From NCBI RefSeq assembly GCF_016545825.1, contig NC_052617.1, positions 4,412,001 through 4,476,000 of the forward strand: a DNA stretch of 64,000 nucleotides, read 5' to 3'. This DNA comes from Eucalyptus grandis (Eukaryota > Streptophyta > Magnoliopsida > Myrtales > Myrtaceae). Positions 13,082 to 26,800 of the stretch are shown piece by piece. Positions within the stretch are counted from its first letter, which is position 1, and each line of letters begins with the position of its first letter. Below the pieces are notes generated by a model. That model ran no database searches. It saw only the letters and a list, made by a program, of their open reading frames with translations, and was not told where the DNA came from. The position numbers were made by a program, and so were the translations under genes.

Positions 13082-13345
13082 GCCGCGCAAGCCGAGGAGA
13101 CCGGTCCAGGCCCAGCCCCCCGACCCTTGGAACTGCAGGAAGAACGTTACTCTCGCCGAAACCGAATCGGGCGACGCTCGGGCAGAGCGAGTAGCGACGG
13201 AGGAGGAGAACGGGAATCGAGGGTGGAACCGGAAAACAACGCCCGCGGGGAGCGCCGGAGCTGGCGATGCGATTGATCCGGCGAAATGGAGAGGAGATCG
13301 AGAGAGTGTACTGTGCTGAGCAGACTGAATGAAGATGGCAGGGCT

Positions 13346-13367
13346 AGAGAGAGAGAGAGAGAGAGAG
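13346..13367. repeat. (GA)n microsatellite in KIN-4C 5' leader
   Basis: This alternating GA run reads as CT on the transcribed (-) strand. It lies about 265 bp upstream of the KIN-4C start codon, the usual position for CT-rich leaders in plants. Confidence 0.9.
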
Positions 13368-13514
13368 GGGGAGAGGGGGAATTTGAACGATGAAGAGAGA
13401 TGGGGAGGAGGGAAGGGAGGGGAAATGATGGGTAGGGCGGATTGAATTGAAAATGGAGAGGCGGTCAGATCCGAATTCAAATGTTTGAGGAGGGTGGGGA
13501 GGTCACGCGACGTG

Positions 13515-13520
13515 CACGTG
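13515..13520. promoter_or_regulatory. G-box CACGTG upstream of KIN-4C
   Basis: A palindromic CACGTG sits within GACGTGCACGTGACC, about 435 bp upstream of the KIN-4C ATG, and so has two ACGT cores a few bases apart. This is a bHLH/bZIP-type site by sequence only; use is not shown. No clear mitosis-specific (AACGG-type) motif was noticed nearby. Confidence 0.4.
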
Positions 13521-13605
13521 ACCTTCGGGGGACGCCGGCTTGCTTCTTCCCAAATTACATTTCCAGATTAAAAAGGGTTAACGTCAGGGAGCTAACGAGT
13601 TTAAA

Positions 13606-13630
13606 AAAAATATATATATATATATATATT
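13606..13630. repeat. (TA)n microsatellite
   Basis: An A-run leads into about ten TA repeats and then a T-run, in the intergenic sequence behind the kinesin promoter. Confidence 0.9.
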
Positions 13631-14460
13631 TTTAACTGCTCGTATTTACTTCGAATTAATTTTGGTATCGCAGAAAATCCCGAACTAGTACACTTATACC
13701 GTATTTACCTCCAGCTATTTCCCAAGTTATAAAAATTAATTTGTCCGACATGGCTGTGGAATGTATAGACAGATTTTTATCCTTTTTTATACGTCAATTT
13801 GTGATATGATTGTGATAAAAACAGTGCTTGACATTGACTTAAGATATAGTATTACGTAATCATTGAATACTTTCGGACCTAAACATGTCCTTAAATTGCT
13901 TCTGTTCTCGGAGTCAACCCTAACAGTAAATACATGCACACAAGAATAAACATGATTCCGCACAAACAATTAGTGAGCAAATTCTTAATTCACATGGATC
14001 GAATTCATCATGATCGCTGATTTTGTAGACCTTGGGTGCGTGCCTCACATTCTTTCATGTTTGTTTAGGTCCATGGACCCAGCCTAGGCAAAATTTACTC
14101 TTTAAACGGAGCTAGGTAGGAAAATGCCCAATATATGCAGTGCGATGTGAGCAATCAATTATATTATTCATATGATGTGCTTGTTTTACATGGCACTCTT
14201 ATTTTAAAATTGCTTGCTTTTAAGTACAATGTGTATGACAATTACATAAAGAACCTTTGACTTAATATATTGGAGATGTGCCTTGCTTTAACTATTTAAA
14301 CAGTCGATATTTAGAGAAGTCAATACAATTATTATCCATAGATTGATATGCCGAGTCTTCTAATCTCCTTTTGATCTGTTTTTATATATTTAATTTTTCC
14401 CACGATTGTTCAATAAAACTCATGGGAATTGAATGAAATTCATGGAACACATAAAATAGG

Positions 14461-14890
14461 GGTAGTGGCACAAATAATTCATGAACTTTCGCCTAAAATA
14501 CAATGTAATTCATTAACTTTAAATTTCTTCAATGGGGTTCTTGAACTTTCACTAAATGTGTAATATCATCATTGTATTTTTAATTTATTCAATGTAGTCT
14601 CTCTAACATTTAGTACATATTCAATTTAGTCCTTATACTTTTTGAAAATGTTCAATGTCATCATTCCATTAATTCAAGTTCATTGACAACGTTGAATATT
14701 TTTATACAACTAATGGACTAAATTGAATATATGCTAAAAATTTAAGGACCATATTAAACAAATTAAAAGTTCAAGAATGATACTGCACATTAGATTAAAA
14801 TTCAGTCATCGAATTGAACGGATTTAATGTTTATGAATCACATTGCACATTGAATCAAAGTTCATAAACTATCTATGCCATTTGTCTCAT
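14461..14890. repeat. AT-rich hairpin (foldback) element, family 1
   Basis: The left arm (GGCACAAATAATTCATGAACTTT onward) pairs with the reverse complement of the right arm (GGCATAGATAGTTTATGAACTTT), and the arms run almost to the centre. The unit consists of variants of TTCATGAACTTT...CAATGTG...TTTAATTTATTCAAT. Related copies lie at 17573 and 33249. No coding capacity. Confidence 0.6.
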
Positions 14891-15685
14891 AAAATAAATT
14901 ACAATCGGAGTCCAAAACTTGTTGCAATATTGCACTAGAATTTAAAACTTTAGATTCATGCATTTGACTCCTCAAATTTGTCACTGACCTCCATATTAGT
15001 CATTCCATTAACTCCGTGTGCTTTTCTTGGACAGTAACTTACGTTACCTTTTGTTATTAATTTACTATTCGCACGGGTGGCATTGAGGAATTGACAGATA
15101 GGCAACACGTAACAAAAATTACTTGTAATAAGGAAAAAAGGACTGAAGTTAACAAAAAGAGAGGAAAAAAATAAAAGAGGGGAAAAGGATGGAGAAAGGC
15201 AAGCAGAGAGGATTGCATGAGGAGGGGGCGAGAGAGATCAATACTTAGGGCATGCATGATAATCATTATATTTCTCTATTTTCCTATTCTCTATCATTAG
15301 GAAAATGTTTGAAATAGAAATTCATTTGGTAATGCAATTTCATTTTTCTATTTTCGGGACATTTAAATTTGAAACAAAAATGAGAAGTAGAAAGATTTTA
15401 CTTTTCTATTTCGAGAACAACAACAAAAATAAAACTTTTTCCATTGTTCTCCCTCACTACTTGTAGCCAATTCACTGCCCGTCGCCTATGGATATGCAAT
15501 TTCTACATCAATGCTTTTAATTTAATTGATTAAGGATGTTTTATCTCACGAAAGAGTGAAGTATGATGAATGGAAAAGAGCATAGGATGGAGATATTTAA
15601 GAAGGCTTATCAAATACACATCTCTACTCAAAAACTTGTATAGAGAATAGAAATAGAAAAAATTATTTCTAGCTAGAAATTGTTT

Positions 15686-16171
15686 AGGGTTGATATAACA
15701 AAAAAACCCCAAAACTGATATAAATTTACCATAAATTAACTTTTTAGTCACAAAAAATCTCAAATCAGTATACTTTTGACAAATTTATATCAAATTAATA
15801 CACTTGTGATAAATTTACCTTCTGTTAATTTTCGTTAAATTTTATTGTTAAATTTATAAGTTGGATAACATGTGACAGTTGACTGGTGCAGCGGCTTGAA
15901 ATTTTACTTTCTATTTGTCACAGTTATATTATTTTGTGATTTTTTGTGACATTATTCCAATTTAATGGAATGAATATTTATCACAAATGTATTAATTTGG
16001 GGTTTTTGGCTTGTCACAAGTATACCGATTTAAGATTTTTTGTGGTCATTTGGAATATATTTGTCATGGATTTACCGGTTTAAGGTTTTTCGTGATAAAA
16101 AAAATTAATTTGAAGTAAATTTGACAAGTGTACCAATTTGTGGTTTTTTTTTTTTTTGTGGTAGTAGCCCT
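15686..16171. repeat. AT-rich hairpin element, family 2
   Basis: The sequence begins AGGGTTG and ends AGCCCT. Its left half (CACAAAAAATCTCAAATC, GATAAATTTACC) recurs reverse-complemented in the right half, with many copies of a 30-35 bp module built around TTTGTGATAAAT and ACCAATTT. A related stretch lies at about 44320-44895. No open frame of note. Confidence 0.5.
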
Positions 16172-16586
16172 AATTGTTATTATTCACACCCAAATCAATT
16201 AGAAAATCTATTTCATGATGACCCCATGTTGAGAATTTTTAGTCTTCCTTTTTCTTTTCTTTTTTAATTACGATTTAGGTTCTATTTGTTTCACAGAAAA
16301 GAAATGATTAGAAAAATATTTTCTTTAAAACATCATTTGTATAACTTATAAAAATGAACGAATAAAAATAATTTTTATCATTCACAAAAATGTTTAGATA
16401 TAATATATTGTCAATAATGAAAATTTTCTATCATTTGATTATTTTAAACAATATAAACAATTATTTTCAAATAAATATGTTTCAAATCATTCATTTTCAA
16501 GACATAACTATTCACTTGATGGTGTTCAAGTTTACTAGTTACCACGCTTCAGCAATTAAATTGTGGCCATGTGGATGAGAAAATTA

Positions 16587-17224
16587 GGCCCCGCATGGTA
16601 ATGTTTCCGTTCCTTTTCTCGTTCCTGAACAAAAACAAAAAAGTGTTTCGTCCTAGAACGGTTTTTGAACAAAAGAACGCGTTTGGTAACGTTTGTTCTT
16701 TAATAAAAAATGAATAGAAACACGTTTGGTAAATTTTATTTTTTTGTTTCTTTTAATTTTTTAAACATTTTTATTTTATTTTTCATTTTTCTTTTTTTCT
16801 TTTTCGGTCGGTCACCGGCCTCGCCATGGCCGGGCGAGCTGAGCTCACCCGGCCTCGCCATGGTTGGGCGAGCTCGAGGCTCGCCGACGCCGCGAGGTCG
16901 CCGACCTCGACGGCCGGTCGCCGGCCATGGCCGAGGCCGGCGACCGGCGAAAGAAAAAAGAAGAAAAAAAAGAAGAAGAAAAGAAGAAGAAAAAGAGAAG
17001 AGAGAGAAGAAATTTTTTGTTCTTTTTTGGCTTCGAAGAAGTGTTTCTTTTCTCCAGAAACAACTTTTTTGTGTTTATTTTTTTGCTCCAATTTTGTTCC
17101 TGGAACAAAAAAAAAAAGAACAAAAACGCAACCAAACGCCAGCAGCTTTATTCTTTTTTTTGTTCCCCTAACAAAATCCGTACAGAAGTGTTCTGAAACG
17201 TTTTTGGGCGTTTCCATGCACGCC
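16587..17224. mobile_element. Non-autonomous TIR element with GC-rich core
   Basis: Left end GGCCCCGCATGGTAATG; right end, reverse-complemented, GGCGTGCATGGAAACG. These are imperfect TIRs, bordered by TTA on the left and TAA on the right. Subterminal motifs (gttcc...gaacaaaa) are also inverted. Between CT-rich and GA-rich tracts lies a GC-rich core (about 16806-16950) with GGTCGGTCACCGGCC and repeated GCGAGCTCG blocks. Several open frames of 96-153 codons cross this core on both strands, but all are low-complexity Lys/Glu or Phe/Ser products and are not genes. A PIF/Harbinger-like origin is possible. Confidence 0.6.
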
Positions 17225-17572
17225 TAATAATAGACAAAAAAAAATAACAGGGTAAATTTTTCAGTCCACGAGAAGTTAATGAAACTAATTTAAGGAACAT
17301 GGAAGACGGAGACGGATTTTAGAATTCCAATGTACGAATGGAAGATTTCGAATTCAGGTACATTCCAAAACAAGTTTCAAATTATCCGCGCCAGTTTAAA
17401 ATCTAAGTCCACATACACAGTCAACATCCTCTCCTAGTAAAACATATCGTTTAGATCATTTGATCAGTTTGGCTTCTAGCGAAGAGTTTGGACCGTTCGA
17501 CGAAAGTGTGAATGAGATTTTATCATGTACGTACCATTAAACAAAGGAAACGTTGACCTAGTACTATGGTGT

Positions 17573-17830
17573 TAAAAAGAGACAATAGTGTAAATATTCT
17601 GCGAACTTTGATCTAATGTATAACGTGATCTTTGAACTTTATTCGAACATGCAATCAATAGTCCCTAAACTTTTGATATATATTCAATCTAATCCTTGAA
17701 TGTTTTTATATAGTTTATGGATTAAATTGAACACAAATTAAAAGTTTAGGGACTATAAAAAAAAACATATTTAAAATTTACGGACAACATTACATATTTG
17801 GTCAATGTTCAAAAATCATTTGTCATTTTC
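17573..17830. repeat. AT-rich hairpin element, family 1 (second copy)
   Basis: The left arm (GAACTTTGATCTAATGTATAA) and the reverse complement of the right arm (GAACATTGACCAAATATGTAA) pair imperfectly. Wording and arrangement match the copies at 14461 and 33249. Confidence 0.5.
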
Positions 17831-17965
17831 CCTCTTGAAAAAGCGATCATAAACAAACGACAAAGATCATATCTGTTGCTTCTCCTTTTTTCTCTTCATT
17901 ACATGAGAAATCAATTGCGGTGGAGTTTTTTATTTTATTTCAAACAACCATCACACCTACCTAAA

Positions 17966-18124
17966 TCAAAAATCAAACACTGCTCTTGAAGGATTGAACT
18001 TCCAAGGTACATCAAGATACTCAGCGGTAAACCTTAAGTTCACTTCTTTAAGATCGAAAGCCAATTCCGCAAGTAAGAAAGAATCTCTCAAAGCTCCCAT
18101 GTTCCTCGTCTCCAAATTGACCGC
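17966..18124 (-). pseudogene. Possible orphan last exon, unknown protein
   Basis: On the minus strand a good acceptor (TTTTGCAG) is followed by 52 codons ending in TGA. The product is not low-complexity (contains LAFDLKEVNLRFTAEYLDVP). A second frame just upstream (18155-18526) contains REIGLKVILLEDSLSRIRKF, but its phases could not be joined to this exon with a clean donor. I do not recognise a family. It may be the tail of a gene lying between a (GA)n tract at 19801 and here, a decayed fragment, or chance. Base composition is close to coding. Confidence is low. Confidence 0.25.
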
Positions 18125-18526
18125 CTGCAAAATCTTTGAGAGTGGGAATCAGATTCACGAACAAATATCTAACAACAACATGCATTGTCTGAAAATGAAT
18201 GCTGACCACAGGAGGGAGCTTAATAACCTCGGCTCTAAGTAAAGCAAGCTAGCAACTGCATCAGAGGCCTGAAAAGTGACTAGATATGATCTCCCTCCAG
18301 GCCATAGCCTGAACTTTCTAATTCTGCTGAGTGAGTCCTCTAGTAGAATCACCTTAAGCCCTATCTCTCTCCTTGCACTGTAAGCCAGCAAGGAACGGTT
18401 CACTATAAATATTCGGAGAGCTAGCCAATAAATGGAGGAACAATGCATCACCATCTTTATGTCTCGAGACATCTCGGTCTGAAGCCAAGACAAAGCTAAG
18501 CCAACAAACATCATGTCGTCCGACAA

Positions 18527-20854
18527 ATATCATTTTCTTAAAACCAAAGGAATGAATTTATGCAATGCTGAAGAATTAAGCAGAGCCGTGGAAAGATAGG
18601 AGCTCAGACAGGTTCTTTGACAAACAAATATTATCGTGACATCCCAAAACCCATTTGAAGACGATTACCGTGATGCAGAAAATGAAGAAAGTAGATCATG
18701 TCGCAAAACACAAACATGATGAATCGACCACCAGCAACAGCATCAACCGGACCAGATCATATTCAAAGCTCTGATGGTATTGCAATTTTCTTCAAGAATG
18801 TGCATCTTGTCGGACCAACTCCACTACGATCATTTAGAAAAGCCCCCACCTGGTGTAAAAATTAGGGTAATCTGCCAGCAGGAAGAAATGGTGTAGCTGA
18901 AGCAAATCAAGTTAATCAAACAACAAAGGAAATTTAAGCCTATACCTCCTCACGAAACATATGTGATAGTATAGCAGACTCTTGTCAAGGAACAGCATAC
19001 CATAAGTATGCAAGCAGACAGTGGGAATGTCCACATAGTAAGACATTAAATTTAGAAAATAATGAACGAAGCACTGACATTCACATGAATAGGCCCTTCA
19101 AGGAAAAATGTTTCCAGGAATTCTTTCTGGATACCTAGAATAAGCCTAAAAGAAGAACCTCGATGGAATCAAAACAACAGAAAATGTTCAGGTTTACTCC
19201 ATAACCTTCCTGTTTAGCAGCCCAAATCAATCAGAAACTCACAAGCTCTAAGAAATGGAAGGTAACATAATTAGCTTCAAATAGGAATCACCACCAAACA
19301 TTTCGCGTTGGCACCTCCTCATGAGAAGAGAGTGCGAGCACAACATTGAAATCGAAAAAAAAAAAAAAAAAGTCGATAACAGATCACCCCAGACAAACAT
19401 CTGCTTGAGATGAACTATATTGATGCATCCAAATGAAATGACTAACTTACCAAGCCAAAAGACATTGAGCTTCAAATCGCTCATTCACATATCAACCTGC
19501 CATTGACTTGTTGGCACGTCCTTGAATAGGGCAAGCGAGACAATAAAAAATGGTGGGAAACAGGAGATTTGCCGCCCTTTCTGATTTCTCGCCTTGAGAG
19601 CTCGAGATTGGCATATGCAGTATGAGGCATCATCCTTGCTGTCCGGAGTTTCAACTCAGAGAGAGAAGTTTGAAGGGATCTACAACTCAGGTCTCGCATC
19701 TACAACTCAGGTCAGATTCAAATCAAACACAACCCAAGAATTGACTATTTGAACGGATAGAGTACAAGGCAATGACCACGGATGGAGCAATGGAAGCTTG
19801 AGAGAGAGAGAGAGAGAGAGCGTGCTTTTCCAAAAACATTGTAGGCTTCGACCATAATCAAAGCTGCAGATTATCAACAACTGCAGTCATTACTTTGACA
19901 TGGAACTGCACTTTGCAAGATCGCAGCCACATATGACGTCTGTCCTTTGGGGTTTTCGGAAGGTGCATGGAAAAGCCAAGTTTGCTATGGCATACATCGA
20001 TGCTTGATAATATTTAAATTTCTCCAAAAGGTGGAGCCAACTATATAGTAATATATATTCACTAAACATTTATCACTCATGTTAAAGCATACATACAACA
20101 TATCAAAGCTTCTGGGAATGGAAAAATAGTTACAGGCACTATTATACATCCGTCGAGATAACCATTAACGACTACACATTGAAGGTTCTTGTAATTATAA
20201 GAAACTGAGATCCCTTTGAATCATCAGTTACTCTCCAAGTTAAGCTTTCAGAAAGGAAGCCTGCAAGAAAATTACAAGCCAATTACAAGCCAAATATAAG
20301 CATTTAGAGTAACTGCTTATAATTGCAAAATGATTGCTCAACATATCAACAATGTGCATCGTTTCATCCCTGGGGAAGAGATTATGTCTTTGACGTTTAC
20401 TTGATATAACTTTTAACTTGATTAATGGCATTAGATTGATGTGAAATAGATATAAATCTAGAGTGCAAAAGCAATGACTAGCTTGCAGTGAATTGAAGAC
20501 GACTCACTTTTTAAACTGTTGAATGCAATGTATGTGGGAGTCATTATACGTAGCTAGGGTTTGCTTGAGCCCATCCTGTTGCTCGCACTAGTTTTAGCAG
20601 TTCGGTCCACAAAGTCAACATCTAACGCCTACTTTTGTAGAGTGCATAAAGACCTGACCGAATCACAAATCTCTATCTGCTAAATCTGTTAATCCACCTC
20701 TCTTTCAATTCCTAACTCGATGACTGGAGAAGTACCTACTGCCGTGCATACTCCCATCATGAATTTGAACCAGTTAATTTCAGAAATAAAAATAATATCT
20801 TAAGCATCAAATTAGGTGACGTCAATCAAGATGAAGTACAAGGAGAGCAGCGTT
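18527..20854. other. Region downstream of the MADS gene, no clear gene
   Basis: This stretch includes the 3' UTR of the MADS-box gene near 20.3-20.85 kb and a (GA)10 tract at 19801-19820. Short minus-strand frames (19248-19484, 19481-19699) show no recognisable domain. A non-coding or poorly conserved minus-strand transcript starting near the (GA)n tract is possible but unsupported. Confidence 0.4.
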
Positions 20855-23800
20855 CTACCCAAGTTTGAGGGATGTATCAGAGCCATCATCTTCCAAAGGA
20901 GGGCCGGAATTGCAGCTGCACACATTGGTAGCAGACTCGGATGACACCCCTTCCTCCGGAAGTGCAACATCTGGCTCCGTGACAATATGCCGCTTTCCTT
21001 TGGTCAATGTAGTCATCTGAAACATAACCAAGATTGATCAGCCGATTCCTTTTTCCAAATGTCTACAGTCGAATATATGAAGTAAAATAATAAACCCAGA
21101 ACAAGAATGACTAACTGTCTGCTTTAACATCTTGTTTTCTTCAATCAACTCTGCTCCCTGCATTCATCAAAATGGCAAAAAGATAGAAGTACTTTACAAT
21201 AGTTAAAGCGACCAAACTGTCGGGAAGATCATGCATAGATATCAGCACCATGAAAGGGCTTGCACCATATAAGTAATTTAATATTTTCCTGCACTTGTAT
21301 CACGTCTGGTACCAAAATAATTCAGTTTGTTATTTTGTCAATCAAAGCATACTGAATAATTGATGGATATAACTTGTCATACCAGAGCTATCACAGCAGT
21401 TGTTGGTTAGTCGATACAAATAAGTGTTAAGAGTTGAAACGGTTGCCTTCTTGAAAATATTAGGATTTGCCAAATATGCTGGTAAGCCTAGCAATGTCGT
21501 GTGTTGATCTTGTGTTGAAATTTTATTAGCCCCATACTTTGACATAAGCATCTTCATCAGACACAATGATTTCATATGCATGGCCTCAAAATCAGTTCTT
21601 CAAAATAACTTCCTCAATCTGTATATACTGAGTTAAAAATCAGATGAGGCTGCAACCCAAAATCACTTGATGCACAAACTGACCTTTGTCTCTAGATCAG
21701 TGATCTCAGTCCTAATTCGTTCTTCCTGTAAAAAATAGATAAAACAACTCCAGCTATCCTCTCATGATCAACTTAATGGAGTTAAAAAGGAGTGAAAAAG
21801 CAACAATGACATCGCAAAACCTTGGTCACCAGCACACGGTTAAGTCCAGCTTCAAGCATCTTCTCCAATTGCTGCAGCTCCTCTATATTCAGTCCTTGAA
21901 GATCCTCACCCCTCAACTGCCTGTTACAATGCAGAAGCCAGAGATCCACAATTGGAATGCCAACAAGCATCAAGACAAGTTTTTCGTGTAGGCCAATTAA
22001 AAATGTGTACCTGAGTCGATGGCTCTTTTCTGCCACTTCCTTGCTTAACCTCATGTTATTGCTATGCTCCAGCTATAAATTAACACCAATTTAACCAAAA
22101 TCACACATTTTATGATGGTTAACTCAGAAAATGTAAATGCAATTGCTTGGACTTTAAAGGTAAACCACAAGACACCATTCGGTTGTCAATCAGAAAATAG
22201 AAATTGGTACCTCAGATCTGAGAGAGAGTACCTGCAGCTCGAGAGAAGGTTGGTCCATATTCTCAAGATTATTGTGGTGGAGGGTGTACCTCTCAAGAGT
22301 GTCCTTCATGCTTTAGACATAAATGGGAATAATAGGCATCACTCCTTTAGTCATAATCAACACTAGGATTACGCATATGTAACTAACATTTCCAGAAAGA
22401 ATAGCATGTCATGACATGCTAAGAAGATTAATATCTAGTTTCTTTGAACCTCCAAGTATACTTCAGAAAAGAACGCACATTCAAAACCAAGCAAGATTAG
22501 TCACAAAGCTACATGAAATTTAAACCAACAATTATTCCGAACTTTGAAGGGCCTCCTCAACACACTTATCCTATCGAGTAATGCTAAGTTTGCAAGAGAC
22601 AGATCTGCACAACTATGACAGTATGCAATCTGGTAGATTTTAAGTTTGTATTTAGTTAATTGGGTCAAATTCAACACTCGAGCAAAGTTTGCCACATCGC
22701 TCAATACATTACTTTGTAACCCAGTCAGTCGTTATTCTACCCTATTTGGAGGAGCACTCACTCAAAATGGACATGCTCAGTTCAGGACATAAATCAGAAC
22801 AAATGGCTGGACATAGTACTGATGTCTCGTTTAAGTTAACAACAAATATACATGATATGGAAGAGCTTTTCCATAAAAAAATTGCTAAAAAACGAGTATC
22901 ATCGATCCTCTGTGGGATTTTAATCCTTTGTGAAAAAGGTGTCAGGTCAATTAACTTAGGGTTCTTCTGGAGACCAAGTGTGGCTGATGGGCATGATTTG
23001 GTCAACATTGGCTCTATAGAGGTCTTTCTCAAACAGAGAATACAATTGTAAATTTACTAACGTGCAGACCTCATCTGTGACTGAGCATAAATGAAACTAA
23101 ATAAAAGGAGCAACTAATCATCTGCCACACTACGTGAGAATTCTCAGAGTGGAACTTATTCACTAAAACTCAGGGCATCGTCGCTAGCACGATACTTGGA
23201 GGTGAAACATGTTTTAGGATCAACTAAAACTTCTGACACGTGTGCTTGTGGACCAGGAGCATAATTCACATTCAATATTCAAAGGTACGTAGAATTAGCA
23301 TAATCAGAATTATGGCGGAGCAATCACAATTTGTATCACAGCATGAAATAAAACTCATATTTATCCTTTCGACAAAGTTAAGCTGTTGGAAAAAATAGTA
23401 GCGGGGAGCCATCCGGTGTTAAACTGATTACTTAATATAAAGGCGATCCAAGCTGTAGGCCATTAACTCATAACTTAAGCTGTTGGCCATTAACTCATAA
23501 CTTAAGCTGTTGAAACGGATCAGCAACCATGAATCTGTCGCATGCATAACATCATGAATGCAACAATTGTAGAGGACTAACAATGACAAAATATTTGAGA
23601 AACAAAACTCTGATCAATCATATCAACCTACTTAAGAAACGCTATACAGAACAATTCTCAAGGACCAATTGCTCTACTAGTGTGACACCTCTTGACTAAT
23701 GTTGGTAGCCTATCAAAATAACTGTGATCATATGCATACACCAAGGTCTTCTCAAAGTAGCATTTCTATAAGTGTAGTTCACATAGACTCCAAATTCACG

Positions 23801-26800
23801 ACAAGCAACCAATCTTCATGTTGGTCGATCTAATTGGTTTGATAGAGATCACACAACTATGACGAAGCTTGCAAGTGGCGATATACAAATAAGGGTTGCT
23901 AGATTTGGTATTGGCAATATCATGGCTTAGATCATTCTTTAATCTTCCACTGAGGAGGTGTTATAATTTTTATGAGAAGCTTTTGCCCGTGATCATTCTT
24001 TAATTTCTTCCTTCCACCCATGCTGGACAAAAACAAACGTCAGTTTCCAGGACAAGTATACTTATGCAAATTCACTATCTGTGTATGTCTATCCTTTGAT
24101 CCTTGTCTATAACCGTAAAGTTGGCGGTCAAGGCAACTTCTACCACCAACGAACGTTTTTATAATCTCCTCGTTTTTATGATGATTGAAACGTGATAGCA
24201 CTAATTAGATGCATCCTCAATGAAACAGCACTGAGTTTCGCTGTACCATGCCCATACCTATGCATTGATATGTACATTTTGTTTTCTTATACCTCCAGTT
24301 CAACACTCCAAGATTCCACAAAAAAGAATCTTATCCCCGACAACCCGATTAGCTAATTCAGACAGTCCATTGAGGTCAATGACGAATGAATCATAGCAAC
24401 TAGACTGCTGCTTAGACAGCTATCTTGAGCTATCTTCTTAAGGCTATGCTTCTATCAATTTTTTTGAGCTAGTTCATTCACAACAAAGGGGAATCACGCA
24501 ACTTCTTTCTGCTAGTCCTAACTTTAATCGCACAAACCCTAATGAGCACCTCCAGATTGTTGCCCGTACTTGTGTTATCTCCAGTCTTACAATGGGCAAG
24601 GGAGTTCACTGAAGCTTACATTATATTGATGATATCCTGAAGTCATATTTGAAAGGAATTGAAGTTAGGCAGTATCATTATTTGGAAAGATAGTCTTTAT
24701 TATACAGGGAATTTATGCATGAGAAAACACATTTCTCCTTGCAATTTGTTTATTACAGTTGAAGCCCGATTTGGGAGTCACGAAGTTGGCCAGAGCATTA
24801 ACCGGAAAATTGACCTGCACAATGGATTCCCGGTTAAGGCATCTGGATTTTATTCTTGGTATGGCCTTCCGATACTTAAGTTAGTTTTTTTAGGAGAGAG
24901 AGCTTGCAGAGCTGTGACGAATATGAAGTGACCAGCCTTTACATATGTGTTTAGATCGCTGTTTATAGGTACCTCTTTTAGTGGTTTACTAGGTGTTGCT
25001 TAATATGGACCAATGCATGTCCAGTCTTTCTAATACCATCAGCCACACTTTAAAAGATCAAGAAATTTTTTTAAGCAGACTTATAAGTCAATATATGAAT
25101 GTAGTGAAAGTTTCCCCGTGCTTCTAAGCATTAAGAAAATTAAAAAAAATTGTGAACACCATTTTTTTAAGGAAAAAAATAAAGAAATAAGAGTCAATGT
25201 AGCCACATGTATTTCTCACTTTTTGATTCATGTGGCACATCTATATCCCATGACTAATTTAAGTTATCGGATACCTCAATGTAGCTGATAAATTAATTTT
25301 TTAACTATAGATATTTATGGGTTCGAACCCAAGTTCGAAATTCAAATGGCCAGTTTTCCAGAAGTAGAAAAGGGCGAAACTTCTCTATTTTTAAAGGACA
25401 TAATCTCAAATTTATTACATGTTCAAGAGACCACTGCTATTTTAATTTATCTGGAAAAAAGAAAAAAGAAAAAAATAGAGTGTGACATCTTCAGCTCTAT
25501 TCTCTAGTGTCTTAGCAGAAGGTCCATTCTATATATGCGCAAAATTTAGATTATCATTTTTATGTTTCACTTCAAAGATGTAAACACATTTAAACACAAA
25601 CTCTGTGGCTGTATTGATGTCCTTTGGTCGTACAATGTCAACTTTTCTTAGTCCAACTATGCATCCAAAGATTCTTATAACATAAATTATGCTCTTTCTT
25701 CGAGTTTAAATTATAGGAGTATTTTATCTTCATAAAAAAGCGTATACTGTGCAAATATTACCTTTGTGGCACTGCGTGTTATCTAGACATTTTTTAACAC
25801 TTTTAGCAGAAGGTCCAAGATTGGCGTTCTTTCTTTCTCTCTACAAGGTTCACTATCTTTTTTCCTTCTTGACAAATGCTCAAAACCTCATCCTACACAA
25901 ACCATGGAGAATTCTGCTATGTAAAGAGTAGAAACTATTGAATAAAGACCAAGACATTTGAGCCCATCTTTCTTCCTCATCTCCGTTCTCCTTCTTGTGC
26001 AATCTCTCCATTTTCCTAATACCTATCTAGTTTCACCTTTCATTCCGATACACACTTCCCCTTTGCAATTTAATCTTTCTAATATGTGCTCATGAGCATA
26101 GACGAACATGTGACTCATCACTTAAGCGTATGAATTAATAATATAATGGGAGGCAAATAGTTAGATGGATACAAGATTTAATACTTAAATACTTCAACCA
26201 ATAGAGGTTAGGAGGAGTTCCAAAGAAGTTAGATTAAGTCTAAAACTCTACAGGATGAGTGGGATAGAATTGAGAGGAATGATCTTAAGGATTTGAGAGT
26301 ACTAGAAAGTGCTTTAACCTCTTCATGAATGAAAAAGCCTTCCAACTCTTCTATCAAGCACTAGATCATTTTAGTTGGTGAACAATCATACATATCTCGA
26401 GTGACTATGTCCAATCTTAATGTGTATTCAGTTGGCCATTTATAGAGTAAGGGACTTATCTAGATCACTATGTTCTCATAAACGTTATAGAAGTTATATA
26501 TTATGTAGCCATTGCCTATTAGATCTCCTGAAGTGATATCTAGACTTCAATTGTGCTAGACTTTTCTAACAAAGGGTATCAAAGCTGGATTGCTCCAGAA
26601 GATATAAAAGCAAGCTTCATTCTAGGATAAGATCATAAGGGAAGGGTCAACAAAGATTTAGCACCAGAAGTGGCTGAACAAGTACTAGGTGAGATATCAT
26701 TAAGTTTTGGCTTTTGTCCACGAAAAGAGAAAGCTGTGTTAGAGAAAGAAGTCACCCTGAGTTTGTCAAAAGTCAATGTTGTCAAGAGGTAACAAGGGAA

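Noticed and set aside
13082..13480. Open frame continuing 133 codons upstream of the KIN-4C ATG
   Set aside because: It contains no ATG and is low-complexity Ser/Pro-rich leader sequence; kinesin-4 proteins start close to the motor core, so the ATG at 13081 is kept.
16710..17227. Five overlapping frames of 96-153 codons on both strands
   Set aside because: They cross homopurine/homopyrimidine tracts of a TIR element and encode Lys/Glu or Phe/Ser runs.
24659..24931. 90-codon plus-strand frame inside the MADS intron
   Set aside because: No match to any family I know and no splice or promoter context.
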